DNA of 64,000 nucleotides, from the NCBI GenBank assembly GCA_020637555.1, contig JACKKF010000003.1:124001-188000 (forward strand), read 5' to 3'. The stretch's first letter is position 1, and each line of letters starts with the position of its first letter. A program made the translations under genes and the position numbers. Shown here in pieces: positions 45,784 through 52,971 of the stretch. The DNA comes from Rhodobacter sp. GTDB taxonomy: Bacteria; Pseudomonadota; Alphaproteobacteria; Rhodobacterales; Rhodobacteraceae. The notes below the pieces were generated by a model. That model was not told where the DNA came from and made no database searches. It saw only the letters and a program-made list of their open reading frames with translations.

Positions 45784-47088
45784 TCATTGCAGGGCGCCGG
45801 CCCGGCGCAGCGCGTCGGCAAAGCCCCGCGTGTCCACCGCCAGGTGCGACGAGGTCATCTGCGGATAGGGCGGCTGCGGATCAAAGAACTGGCTGTCGAC
45901 CGCGATCAGCCGCCATTCCCCGTTGATCTGCGCCATGATCGGCGACCCCGAATCGCCGCGCGTGGTGTCGCAGGTGTGGATCATCGACCCGTCGCGATAC
46001 GCGGTCAGGATCTGGCAGTTCATGTGCCCCGACAGATGAGACCCCGTATCCCAGCTGTATCCGGCCTGACTGACCACGAACCGTCCCTCGCGGATGGCGG
46101 TCAGGTCGGCCTTGTCGAAGACGTAGGGCCGGATATAGCCCAGCTCCGTTCCCAGGTCGCGGTCCAGCGTCAGCAACGCCCAGTCGTTGCCATTGCCCCC
46201 GCCCGGCGGGGCGCTTTCCGACCGATAGTCCGGCGCGACCACGGCGCCGACGACATTGGCGCGGCCCAGGTCCTGATCGTCGTTCGCGCCCGCGCGAAAG
46301 ACGTAACCCTTGGGATGGCCCGAGGTGTCGCCCTCCATGCAATGCGCGGCGGTGGCGATCAGGCGCGGACCGATCAGCGTGGCCGTGCACGAGCCGTCGC
46401 TGAACTGCAACAGGCCGACCGATCGCCAGGGGGCCTGCGTCACATCCACCAGTTGCCGGTCGTCGTGACCAAAGAAGTGATCGCGCGCCTGGTTGGGCCG
46501 CTGACGCCCGACACAGTCGGCGGTGTCCGTATAGGCCCGGCACTGTCCCGTTCCCTGGCCCGGCTCGTCGCAGGTGCCGTTGAAGGCCGTGGCGCAGGTG
46601 TTGGAACGGTTGCGCAGAAAGGCCACCGGCGCGCAGTCGCTGGTATCCGTGCCCGAGATGCAGACGCCGGTGCCGATCCCGGGCTCGTCGCATTCGCCGT
46701 CATGCGCCCAGCGGCAGGTCTCGTCTCCGCCGATGGCGAGGGCGCGACAGTCCGAGGCATCGGTGCCCGGCTGGCAGGCGCCGGTGCCGCCAAAGTTGAT
46801 GTCGTCGCATTCGCGGTCATTGGCCCAGCGACAGGTGTCGGTGCCCAGCGAGGCGCGGATCCCCTGCGGCACGGCCTCCATCAGGCGTTGCCAGGCCGAG
46901 GCCTCGGCCCGGCAGTCGTTGGCGTCGGTGCCGTTGTCGCAGGCGCCGGTGCCGCCATAGCGTGGCTCGTCGCATTCGTTGTCATTGGCCCAGCGGCAGG
47001 TGTTGGCCTGCGCCCAAGCATCGCTGGCCGGCATTGCGGCCGTCAGGGCCAGCACGACCGTGGCCAGCCGGATCACGGAAAAACGCAT
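45784..47088 (-). CDS. Secreted trypsin-like serine protease with four Cys-rich repeats
   Basis: 434 residues. A signal peptide (IRLATVVLALTAAMPASDAWA) is followed by four repeats of about 30 residues at roughly 29-58, 84-113, 124-150 and 163-190. Each follows a pattern like CRWANDxECDEPxxGGTGAC-x-GTDxxDC, with six regularly spaced cysteines or nearly so. The C-terminal half is a chymotrypsin-fold domain with the catalytic His in IATAAHCMEG, Asp in GNDWALLTLD and Ser in TRGDSGSPIM. It is secreted to the periplasm or outside. The Asp/Cys-rich repeats resemble calcium-binding LNR-type modules (inference). The substrate is unknown. Confidence 0.88.
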   Translation of the reverse strand: MRFSVIRLATVVLALTAAMPASDAWAQANTCRWANDNECDEPRYGGTGACDNGTDANDCRAEASAWQRLMEAVPQGIRASLGTDTCRWANDRECDDINFGGTGACQPGTDASDCRALAIGGDETCRWAHDGECDEPGIGTGVCISGTDTSDCAPVAFLRNRSNTCATAFNGTCDEPGQGTGQCRAYTDTADCVGRQRPNQARDHFFGHDDRQLVDVTQAPWRSVGLLQFSDGSCTATLIGPRLIATAAHCMEGDTSGHPKGYVFRAGANDDQDLGRANVVGAVVAPDYRSESAPPGGGNGNDWALLTLDRDLGTELGYIRPYVFDKADLTAIREGRFVVSQAGYSWDTGSHLSGHMNCQILTAYRDGSMIHTCDTTRGDSGSPIMAQINGEWRLIAVDSQFFDPQPPYPQMTSSHLAVDTRGFADALRRAGALQ

Positions 47089-47125
47089 CGCGGTCCCCCC
47101 CGGGAAAAGGAATGGTCAAAATGGT

Positions 47126-47151
47126 GCCCTCGGGGTGCAGCCCCCGAGGGC
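47126..47151 (-). terminator. Terminator-like hairpin after the secreted repeat protein gene
   Basis: GCCCTCGGGG (47126-47135) pairs with CCCCGAGGGC (47142-47151), 14 nt after the stop of the gene ending at 47165. The minus-strand sequence then reads ACCATTTTG, a weak U-tract. Confidence 0.6.
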
Positions 47152-47164
47152 GGTCGCGTCGTCT

Positions 47165-48949
47165 TCAGTGCTCGCGGTCCATGACCCATTGCGGCGACGC
47201 GATGGTGACACCCAGTGTTGCCATGCCGCCGGTGCCACTGTAGCTGCCGGCAAAGACCGAATAGGCGCCCGGCATCGGCGTGGGAATCATGACGCCGGGG
47301 TTCAGTTGCTCGAAATCGTCGTTGCAATAGAGATGTCCGTCCGGTCCCGCGACCACCAGCGTGCCATCCCCGTCCGACACCATGTAGATCATCAGTTGCG
47401 GCAGGCCCTCGGCCGCGTCGATCACGACATCGGGCTGGCCGGGCGTGATGAAGCCGGCGCAACCGTCGCCCATGCCGAAGGCCTCGGTCTGGCTGGGCTG
47501 GATATCGAAGATCAGCCGCGGATCAAACCGCGTGGCGGGGCCATAATCGATGCGTGCCACAGCAGGTTCGGCCGTGGTGTTCAGCGATGGCGGCGCCATG
47601 AACCCGCCGCCCGGCGTGGTCGCCTGCCAGTTGGGCGAACCGACCGAGGCATAGAGATTGTAAAGCCCGTTCGATCCCGGCGAATAGGCCCCGACAAAGA
47701 CCAGATAATCGCCCGGCTGCGCATTCGCGATCCCGACGGCGGGGTTCAATTCCGAGGCGTCGTCGTTGCAACTCCAGCTGCCATCGGGGGCGCGCACGGC
47801 CAGAACCAGATCATCCTGCGCGCGCGCATAGATCGACAGCATCGGTTGCGCGGCGTCCAGGCTCATCACCAGATCGGGGGCGGACAGGTCGGTGAACCCC
47901 GGGCAGTAACCGCCGACGGGCAGGGCCTCCATCGGGTCGTTCGCGGTGACGGGCGCGGTGGCCAGCAATTGCCCTTGTCCCGCCGCGGTCGGGTCGAAGG
48001 CCACGCGCCCGGCGCGCGGCTCTGCATCCAGATGCAAGATCGCATTGGTGAAGGCCGGCGCCCCTTCCGACGTATAGAGATCGTAGCGCCCGTCGCCGCC
48101 CTGGGAATAGCCGCCGACAAAGATCTGGTAGTCGCCGGCCTGGGCGTTGTCCAGGGTCACACCCGGGTTCAGTTGATACGCGTCGTCGTTGCAGGTGACA
48201 TGGCCGGACGGATCGACGACCGCCAGGGTCAGATCGCGGTCGGACAGGGCAAAGATGCTGAAACGATCCGTCGCCTGATCCAGCGTCAGCACCGCATCGG
48301 CTGCGTCGAGGCGCCCGTAACCGGCGCAATAGTCGCTGCTGAGCGGGCGCAATTCCGCATCGGCATGGAGCGTGCCGCCGCTGACCAGTTCCTGACGGCC
48401 GGTCTCGGCGCTGGCGGCAAAGACAAAGCGACCGGCACGCGGTTCGCCCAGGCGCGCGACGTCCAGACCGAACAGTTCGATCGCGGACACCGGCCGGTCC
48501 GATGCAAAGAGCCGCGCATCCACCTGCGCGCCCTCGTCCGCGCCCAGCCAGATCGTGTAGCGTCCGGGGCCGGCATTCGCCAGGCCGGTCGCCGCAAAGC
48601 CCTGGTCATCGGCCAGCGCGCACTGGAACAGGCCGTCCGGCGTGCCCAGAACCAGGCTGCGCAGCCCGTCGCCTGCCGCGGTAAAGTTCAGTTGCGCCAT
48701 CATGCCGGTCACCTCGAAGGGCACACCGTCGCCCTCGGCCATCACCGATCCCTGACAGCCGCGCACATAGCTGGTCGCGGGGTCCGAAACCGGCCCCTGG
48801 ACATGGGCGCCGACGCGCACGGCGGTATAGTCGTCCGCCGAGGGGCCGACCTCGATCGCGAACCCGGCCTGCTGGGCCAGCGCGCCGACCGGCAGCATCA
48901 GCGCCGCGATGGCGGTGGTCATGGTCAAATGGCTTCGGGCAAAACGCAT
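47165..48949 (-). CDS. Secreted protein with PPC-like repeats
   Basis: 594 residues from the ATG at 48949, which opens a clear signal peptide (MTTAIAALMLPVGALAQ). The mature protein contains four related modules of ~140 residues. Three carry the sequence CNDD-x4-LNP-x-V followed by G-(D/A)-Y-x-(I/V)-F-(V/A)-G-x-Y, and the first is degenerate. This pattern resembles the bacterial pre-peptidase C-terminal (PPC) beta-sandwich, here used as a stand-alone repeat array. No catalytic domain is visible. It lies directly upstream of the secreted protease gene on the same strand, 76 nt away with a hairpin between, so a shared role in secretion or adhesion is possible (inference). Confidence 0.82.
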   Translation of the reverse strand: MRFARSHLTMTTAIAALMLPVGALAQQAGFAIEVGPSADDYTAVRVGAHVQGPVSDPATSYVRGCQGSVMAEGDGVPFEVTGMMAQLNFTAAGDGLRSLVLGTPDGLFQCALADDQGFAATGLANAGPGRYTIWLGADEGAQVDARLFASDRPVSAIELFGLDVARLGEPRAGRFVFAASAETGRQELVSGGTLHADAELRPLSSDYCAGYGRLDAADAVLTLDQATDRFSIFALSDRDLTLAVVDPSGHVTCNDDAYQLNPGVTLDNAQAGDYQIFVGGYSQGGDGRYDLYTSEGAPAFTNAILHLDAEPRAGRVAFDPTAAGQGQLLATAPVTANDPMEALPVGGYCPGFTDLSAPDLVMSLDAAQPMLSIYARAQDDLVLAVRAPDGSWSCNDDASELNPAVGIANAQPGDYLVFVGAYSPGSNGLYNLYASVGSPNWQATTPGGGFMAPPSLNTTAEPAVARIDYGPATRFDPRLIFDIQPSQTEAFGMGDGCAGFITPGQPDVVIDAAEGLPQLMIYMVSDGDGTLVVAGPDGHLYCNDDFEQLNPGVMIPTPMPGAYSVFAGSYSGTGGMATLGVTIASPQWVMDREH

Positions 48950-49156
48950 AGCATCAATCCTCGTTGCGGCGGGCAGCATGCCAGCCGCGAAAAGATTGCA
49001 TCGTGCCGCCGCCGTGCGTCAATCACCCTCGCGGGAAACTCACGGCAAGGTGCGGCCATTGTGAACCGGCGGCTGCGGTGAACGAGGGATGGAAGCGACG
49101 GCAGCACTGATGTAAAGGACAGGCCAACAGGACACGACCCCCAAGGACTCGCGGAC

Positions 49157-50887
49157 ATGGCGCGCATTCTCATCACTTCGGCCCTTCCGTATATCAACGG
49201 GATCAAGCACCTGGGCAACCTGGTCGGCAGCCAGCTTCCCGCCGACCTGTTCGCCCGGTTCATGCGCGCGCGTGGACATGAGGTGATGTTCCTCTGTGCC
49301 ACCGACGAACACGGCACGCCCGCCGAACTGGCCGCGGCCAAGGCGCAGATGCCCGTCGCCGCCTATTGCGCCGAGATGCACGAGGTTCAGGCCGAACTCG
49401 CACGCGGGTTCCGGCTATCTTTCGATCACTTCGGCCGCTCATCCAGCCCCGAGAACCACAAGCTGACCCAGCATCTTGCCGGCCGGCTCAAGGCCGCCGG
49501 CCTGATTTCCGAAGTCAGCGAGAAGCAGGTCTATTCCAACGCCGACGGCCGCTTTCTGCCCGATCGCTACATCGAGGGAACTTGCCCCAATTGCGGCTAT
49601 GAGCGCGCGCGCGGCGACCAGTGCGAGAATTGCACCAAGCAGCTTGATCCGACCGACCTGATCAATCCGCGCAGCGCGATCAGCGGCAGCACGGATCTGG
49701 AAGTGCGCGAGACCAAGCATCTGTTCCTGCGGCAGAAGGCCATGCGCGACCAGTTGCGGGCCTGGATCAAGTCCAAGACCGACTGGCCGGTGCTGACCAC
49801 CTCGATCGCGCTGAAATGGCTGGATGACGGCGACGGGTTGCAGGACCGCGGCATCACCCGCGATCTGGACTGGGGCGTCGCGGTCAGGGACGGCGAAAAC
49901 GACTGGCCCGGCATGGAGGGCAAGGTCTTTTACGTCTGGTTCGATGCCCCCATCGAATACATCAGCGCGACCGCCGAATGGGCCCACAAGAACGGCCTGG
50001 GGGATGCCGCCTGGGAACGCTGGTGGCGTGACGACAAGGGCGCAAACGATGTGCGCTATGTGGAATTCATGGGCAAGGACAACGTGCCCTTTCACACCCT
50101 CAGCTTTCCGGCCACGCTGATGGGTGCCAATTTCGACGGGGCCGAGCCCTGGAAACTGGTCGATTACATCAAGTCGTTCAACTATCTGAACTATGACGGC
50201 GGCCAGTTCAGCACCTCGCAGGGGCGCGGTGTGTTCATGGATCAGGCGCTTTCGATCCTGCCGGCCGACTACTGGCGCTGGTGGCTGCTCAGCCATGCGC
50301 CCGAAAGCTCGGACAGCGAATTCACCTGGGAGAACTTCCAGGCGTCGGTGAACAAGGATCTGGCCGACGTGCTGGGCAACCTCGTGTCGCGCGTCACCAA
50401 GTTCTGCCGGTCGAAATTCGGCGAGGTCGTGCCCGAGGGTGGTGCCCTCGGTCCGCGCGAGGAAACGCTCGTCGCCGATCTGACCGCGAAGCTGCGCAAC
50501 TACGAATCCCTCATGGAGTCGATGGAGGTCCGCAAATCCGCGGCCGAACTGCGCGCGATCTGGGTGCTGGGCAACGAATACCTGCAAGAGGCCGCGCCCT
50601 GGTCCACCTTCAAGACCGACGCCGCCGCGGCCGCCGCGCAGGTGCGCCTCGCCTTGAACCTGATCCGACTCTATGCCGTGGTCTCGCAGCCTTTCATTCC
50701 CGATGCCGCGCAGGCGATGATGGCCGCGATGGGCAGCGACGACTGGTCCTGGCCCGAGGACGTGCAGGCCGCGCTGACCCTGCTGCCCGCGGGGCACGCC
50801 TTTGCCACGCCCGAGGTCCTGTTCGCCAAGATCACCGATGAACAGCGCGAGGATTGGCAAACCCGGTTCGCCGGCGTGCGGACCTGA
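49157..50887 (+). CDS. metG: Methionine--tRNA ligase
   Basis: 576 residues. The class I signature is PYINGIKHLGN (~11-21), a variant of HIGH. The zinc knuckle CPNCGYERARGDQCENC lies at about 140-157. The anticodon/KMSKS-loop region reads GGQFSTSQGRGVFMDQ, where the usual first Lys of KMSKS is Gln; this pattern seems normal for Rhodobacterales MetRS. It ends without the C-terminal dimerisation domain of the E. coli enzyme. It charges initiator and elongator tRNA-Met in the cytoplasm. AAGGA lies upstream of the ATG. Confidence 0.97.
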   Translation: MARILITSALPYINGIKHLGNLVGSQLPADLFARFMRARGHEVMFLCATDEHGTPAELAAAKAQMPVAAYCAEMHEVQAELARGFRLSFDHFGRSSSPENHKLTQHLAGRLKAAGLISEVSEKQVYSNADGRFLPDRYIEGTCPNCGYERARGDQCENCTKQLDPTDLINPRSAISGSTDLEVRETKHLFLRQKAMRDQLRAWIKSKTDWPVLTTSIALKWLDDGDGLQDRGITRDLDWGVAVRDGENDWPGMEGKVFYVWFDAPIEYISATAEWAHKNGLGDAAWERWWRDDKGANDVRYVEFMGKDNVPFHTLSFPATLMGANFDGAEPWKLVDYIKSFNYLNYDGGQFSTSQGRGVFMDQALSILPADYWRWWLLSHAPESSDSEFTWENFQASVNKDLADVLGNLVSRVTKFCRSKFGEVVPEGGALGPREETLVADLTAKLRNYESLMESMEVRKSAAELRAIWVLGNEYLQEAAPWSTFKTDAAAAAAQVRLALNLIRLYAVVSQPFIPDAAQAMMAAMGSDDWSWPEDVQAALTLLPAGHAFATPEVLFAKITDEQREDWQTRFAGVRT

Positions 50888-50973
50888 GCGCGCGTTCGGT
50901 TGACCCGAATCGCCCGATGACAGACCCTGATCCCGCCCGCTGCTGCTGGCGGGATTTTCATAGGTCGAAATTC

Positions 50974-51921
50974 ATGTCGCAAAGTCTCTCGCAGGGCGCA
51001 TTGGCCCTGATCGTCGCGTGTGCCGCTACGCTCGCCAACGCCCAGGTCCCGCTTTCGGCGTTGAGCCTGCAGGCCCGCAGCTATGAATCCGCCATCAACT
51101 GGCAGGAAAGCAATCGTCGCCCCGCCGGCCTGCCCGAGGTGATCCGCATCCCCGGTCATGTGCTGGTCGATGTGCGCGCGGTGTTCGACGGTCCCTGGTC
51201 CGATGATGTCGAGCGCGTCAACGTCAACACCCGCGACATTCATCTGGTGCTGCCCGATGGCACCGAACTGTCGCCGATCGGCGGGTTTCAGAACTGGGGG
51301 CAGTTGCAGCTTCTGTCGCTCAGTTTCAGCGGTCGCAGGCCGCGCAACTTTCCCGACGAGGATGCCGATCTGCACTGGAACGGCACCTTCCGCGTGCCCA
51401 AGGGGATTGCGACGGCGCGGCTGGTCATCGGCGGCGATGCGGCCAGTTTCTCGGGGGATCTGACCATCCCCGGCCCTACGGCCGAAGCCGATGCCGCCAG
51501 TTTCGCCACCTTCCGCCCCACGGGGGTGCGCCGTTTCCGGACCGTCAACCTGCAGGACGGACGGGGCAGCGAGGCCGTGACCTCGAGCATCACCGCGCCC
51601 GCCGGCATGGTGCTGGCCGAGGTCGAGATCGAGGTCACGGGGGTGGCCGGGAATCAGAACGATGGCGATGACCGCTTCACCTGGCACACGCACAATTACC
51701 GGCTGGTGGACGCGAACGGCCAAAGCATGGGGCTGGTGGGCGAGCGATTCATGCAGCGTCTGCTGGACAGTCAGTATAACGGGGTCGATGTGGGCGCCAG
51801 CGCCGAGCGCACCGTGTTGTGGCTGGTGCCTGAAGGGCTGAGCGAGGCGCGGCTTCTGTTCGGCGAGACCGAGGTGGCGCGGGTGGCCCTGGCGGGCGCG
51901 CCGATCACCGAGACGGATTGA
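50974..51921 (+). CDS. Secreted protein of unknown function
   Basis: 315 residues from the ATG at 50974, chosen because it opens a signal peptide (SQGALALIVACAATLANAQ). The mature protein is beta-rich, with LPEVIRIPGHVLVDVRAVFDGPW, HLVLPDGTELSPIGGFQNWGQLQ and a second similar half (MVLAEVEIEVTGVAGNQNDGDD, HNYRLVDANGQSMGLVGERF). The two halves look like two immunoglobulin-like domains with matching HLVLPDG/YRLVDANG strands. I do not recognise a family. It follows metG by 86 nt. A GC-rich repeat and a plus-strand terminator lie downstream. Confidence 0.75.
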   Translation: MSQSLSQGALALIVACAATLANAQVPLSALSLQARSYESAINWQESNRRPAGLPEVIRIPGHVLVDVRAVFDGPWSDDVERVNVNTRDIHLVLPDGTELSPIGGFQNWGQLQLLSLSFSGRRPRNFPDEDADLHWNGTFRVPKGIATARLVIGGDAASFSGDLTIPGPTAEADAASFATFRPTGVRRFRTVNLQDGRGSEAVTSSITAPAGMVLAEVEIEVTGVAGNQNDGDDRFTWHTHNYRLVDANGQSMGLVGERFMQRLLDSQYNGVDVGASAERTVLWLVPEGLSEARLLFGETEVARVALAGAPITETD

Positions 51922-51931
51922 CGGAGGGCGC

Positions 51932-52022
51932 GGGGGGCTGCCGCCCCCCGCACCCCCTGCCCAAAGGGGGGGCACGCCCCCCTTTGGAAACCCCGTGCGT
52001 ATTTCGGACAAGATGATGGGCG
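51932..52022 (+). repeat. Dispersed GC-rich repeat, copy 2
   Basis: Inverted relative to copy 1 (42452-42536). It reads GGGGGGCTGCCGCCCC, a hairpin CCAAAGGGGGG-GCACG-CCCCCCTTTGG (in parts), then GGAAACCCCGTGCGTATTTC and ACAAGATGATGGGCG. The strong hairpins could also act on the transcript of the upstream gene. Confidence 0.85.
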
Positions 52023-52042
52023 CCGGTTTCCGGCGTCTTTTT
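52021..52042 (+). terminator. Intrinsic terminator of the secreted unknown gene
   Basis: CGCCGG (52021-52026), TTT loop, CCGGCG (52030-52035), then TCTTTTT. It lies about 100 nt after the stop at 51921, back to back with the minus-strand terminator formed by CcsR-type hairpin 8. Confidence 0.75.
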
Positions 52043-52062
52043 CATGCGTTGAAAAAGAAAAA

Positions 52063-52101
52063 GCGCGGCTGCCCAGGGAGGAGGAGGAGGGGCAGCCGCG
52101 C
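52063..52101 (-). ncRNA. CcsR-type hairpin 8, also the array terminator
   Basis: A 12-bp perfect stem GCGCGGCTGCCC/GGGCAGCCGCGC. The 15-nt loop AGGGAGGAGGAGGAG has an extra AGG repeat. On the minus strand it is followed by TTTTTCTTTTTC, so it is a strong intrinsic terminator for the whole DUF1127-array transcript. Confidence 0.88.
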
Positions 52102-52106
52102 CATTG

Positions 52107-52135
52107 GCGGGGTTCGGGGAGGAGGTCGAACCCGC
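52107..52135 (-). ncRNA. CcsR-type hairpin 7
   Basis: The stem GC-(g)-GGGTTCG/CGAACCCGC has one bulged G; the loop at 52117-52126 reads GGGAGGAGGT (full motif). Confidence 0.83.
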
Positions 52136-52146
52136 GCGTTTCTTGA

Positions 52147-52182
52147 GGCGCGGCAACCGGGGAGGAGGTCGATTGCCGCGCC
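52147..52182 (-). ncRNA. CcsR-type hairpin 6
   Basis: A 10-bp perfect stem GGCGCGGCAA/TTGCCGCGCC with a 16-nt loop containing GGGGAGGAGG (full motif). Confidence 0.85.
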
Positions 52183-52187
52183 TTGGA

Positions 52188-52216
52188 CGATGAACCGGGG
52201 GAGGATCCGGTCATCG
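52188..52216 (-). ncRNA. CcsR-type hairpin 5, degenerate loop
   Basis: The stem CGATGA-(a)-CCGG/CCGGTCATCG is intact with one bulge, but the loop has only GGGGAGGA (one CCUCC instead of two), so the anti-SD motif is shortened. Between this unit and unit 4 lie two competing hairpins without the motif (52226-52240 and 52237-52251). Confidence 0.7.
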
Positions 52217-52249
52217 CGTTCGGGTGGGGCTGTCAGCCCCGGAATTCGG

Positions 52250-52287
52250 GGCGCGGTTGCCCAGGGAGGAGGAGGGGCAACCGCGCC
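52250..52287 (-). ncRNA. CcsR-type hairpin 4
   Basis: A perfect 13-bp stem, GGCGCGGTTGCCC with GGGCAACCGCGCC, around a 12-nt loop (52263-52274) with the full motif. Confidence 0.88.
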
Positions 52288-52291
52288 GGAG

Positions 52292-52327
52292 TGCGTGTCG
52301 GCCCAGGGAGGAGGAGGGGCCTCAGCA
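52292..52327 (-). ncRNA. CcsR-type hairpin 3
   Basis: Core stem GGCCC/GGGCC (52300-52304 with 52317-52321) and a weaker outer TGC/GCA stem; loop 52305-52316 has the full motif. It is the weakest stem among the complete units. Confidence 0.72.
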
Positions 52328-52334
52328 ACAGGGC

Positions 52335-52369
52335 GGAACCGTTCGCAGGGAGGAGGAGCGTCGGGTTCC
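52335..52369 (-). ncRNA. CcsR-type hairpin 2
   Basis: Outer stem GGAACC/GGTTCC and inner stem CGC/GCG separated by a 3x3 internal loop; apical loop 52347-52357 with the full motif. Confidence 0.78.
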
Positions 52370-52373
52370 TTCT

Positions 52374-52407
52374 ACGATCGGCCCAGGGAGGAGGAGAGGG
52401 CCGTCGT
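52374..52407 (-). ncRNA. CcsR-type hairpin 1
   Basis: First unit after the DUF1127 stop. The stem is CGGCCC/GGGCCG plus ACGA/TCGT with one bulged base; the loop at 52385-52397 reads AGGGAGGAGGAGA on the plus strand (CCUCCUCCC in the RNA). A small GGCCCC/GGGGCC hairpin lies between it and the DUF1127 stop. Confidence 0.82.
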
Positions 52408-52437
52408 TCGGTGTCAGGCCCCGAGGGGCCCGGAATT

Positions 52438-52659
52438 TCAGGCGTCGCGGCCGTAGGCGGCTTCGTAGGCCAGGCGCGAGATCATCGAGCGGCTGATGCC
52501 CAGATCGGCCAGCTCGCGGCTGGTGAGGCCGTTGAGTTCGTTGTAGGTGCGCACATAGACCCGCGACCGTGCCCAGGCCGTGCGCAGCGAGGCGATGACA
52601 TCGGCGATCGGAGCGAAGACGCCGGTGGCGCGCGAGTGAGAGGCGGAAACGTAAGCCAT
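52438..52659 (-). CDS. DUF1127 small RNA-binding protein, CcaF1-like
   Basis: 73 residues from the ATG at 52659; a longer frame to 52749 has no DUF1127-like sequence. The C-terminal half is the DUF1127 motif: YNELNGLTSRELADLGISRSMISRLAYEAAYG. The middle is basic and helical (SLRTAWARSRVYVRTYNEL). In R. sphaeroides the DUF1127 protein CcaF1, encoded upstream of CcsR1-4, binds RNA and affects sRNA maturation and turnover (established). Size, position and downstream array match that locus. A CTTGAAA sequence at 52821-52815 on the minus strand could be part of an RpoH-type -35 element, but no good -10 was found. The 312-nt gap to mrp holds no other gene. Confidence 0.9.
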   Translation of the reverse strand: MAYVSASHSRATGVFAPIADVIASLRTAWARSRVYVRTYNELNGLTSRELADLGISRSMISRLAYEAAYGRDA

Positions 52660-52971
52660 GTTCGTCAGTCTTTCTTGCGGTTCGGGAAGGTCGTCGTCGG
52701 GACCGTTCCCTGTTGCAGCCAAGATGCCCCTTATGCTGCACCTGCACAATCCCTTGCGAAAGCAATGCTGCTATGCAGCGATTACATGGCGACGCAACGT
52801 AAACTTGGAATGCCTTTCAAGGGCTTCGATTGAAATTTGACCAAATGGCCCATTGCTGCGCACGCAAAATCGGCAATGCAGGCCTGCGACACGTTTGTGA
52901 GGGGGCTTGCCTTGGCCGTGTCATGGCGCAGGTTAAGGCGCAACGCATCGATTCGACAGGAGGATGACACG

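Larger units (their letters stand above)
52063..52407 (-). ncRNA. Array of eight CcsR/cuckoo-type small RNAs
   Basis: Directly downstream of a DUF1127 gene, eight stem-loops follow one another on the minus strand. In seven the loop carries CCUCCUCCC (read as GGGAGGAGG on the plus strand); in one it is shortened. Stems have different sequences (only the loop motif is conserved), the hallmark of the CcsR family of R. sphaeroides. There four such RNAs (CcsR1-4) are processed from one transcript with a DUF1127 mRNA and act in oxidative-stress and heat response (established for R. sphaeroides). Eight units here is twice that number. The motif is complementary to Shine-Dalgarno sequences. Confidence 0.88.

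Noticed and set aside
49157..50887. Changed KMSKS motif in MetRS as a sign of an inactive enzyme
   Set aside because: The GGQFSTS form appears to be usual for Rhodobacterales MetRS and all other catalytic and zinc motifs are intact.
52063..52407. Regular GGGAGGAGG repeats considered as CRISPR or as serial ribosome binding sites
   Set aside because: Spacing is irregular, there are no constant repeats or cas genes, and no start codons follow the motifs. Each copy is the loop of a different hairpin read on the other strand.
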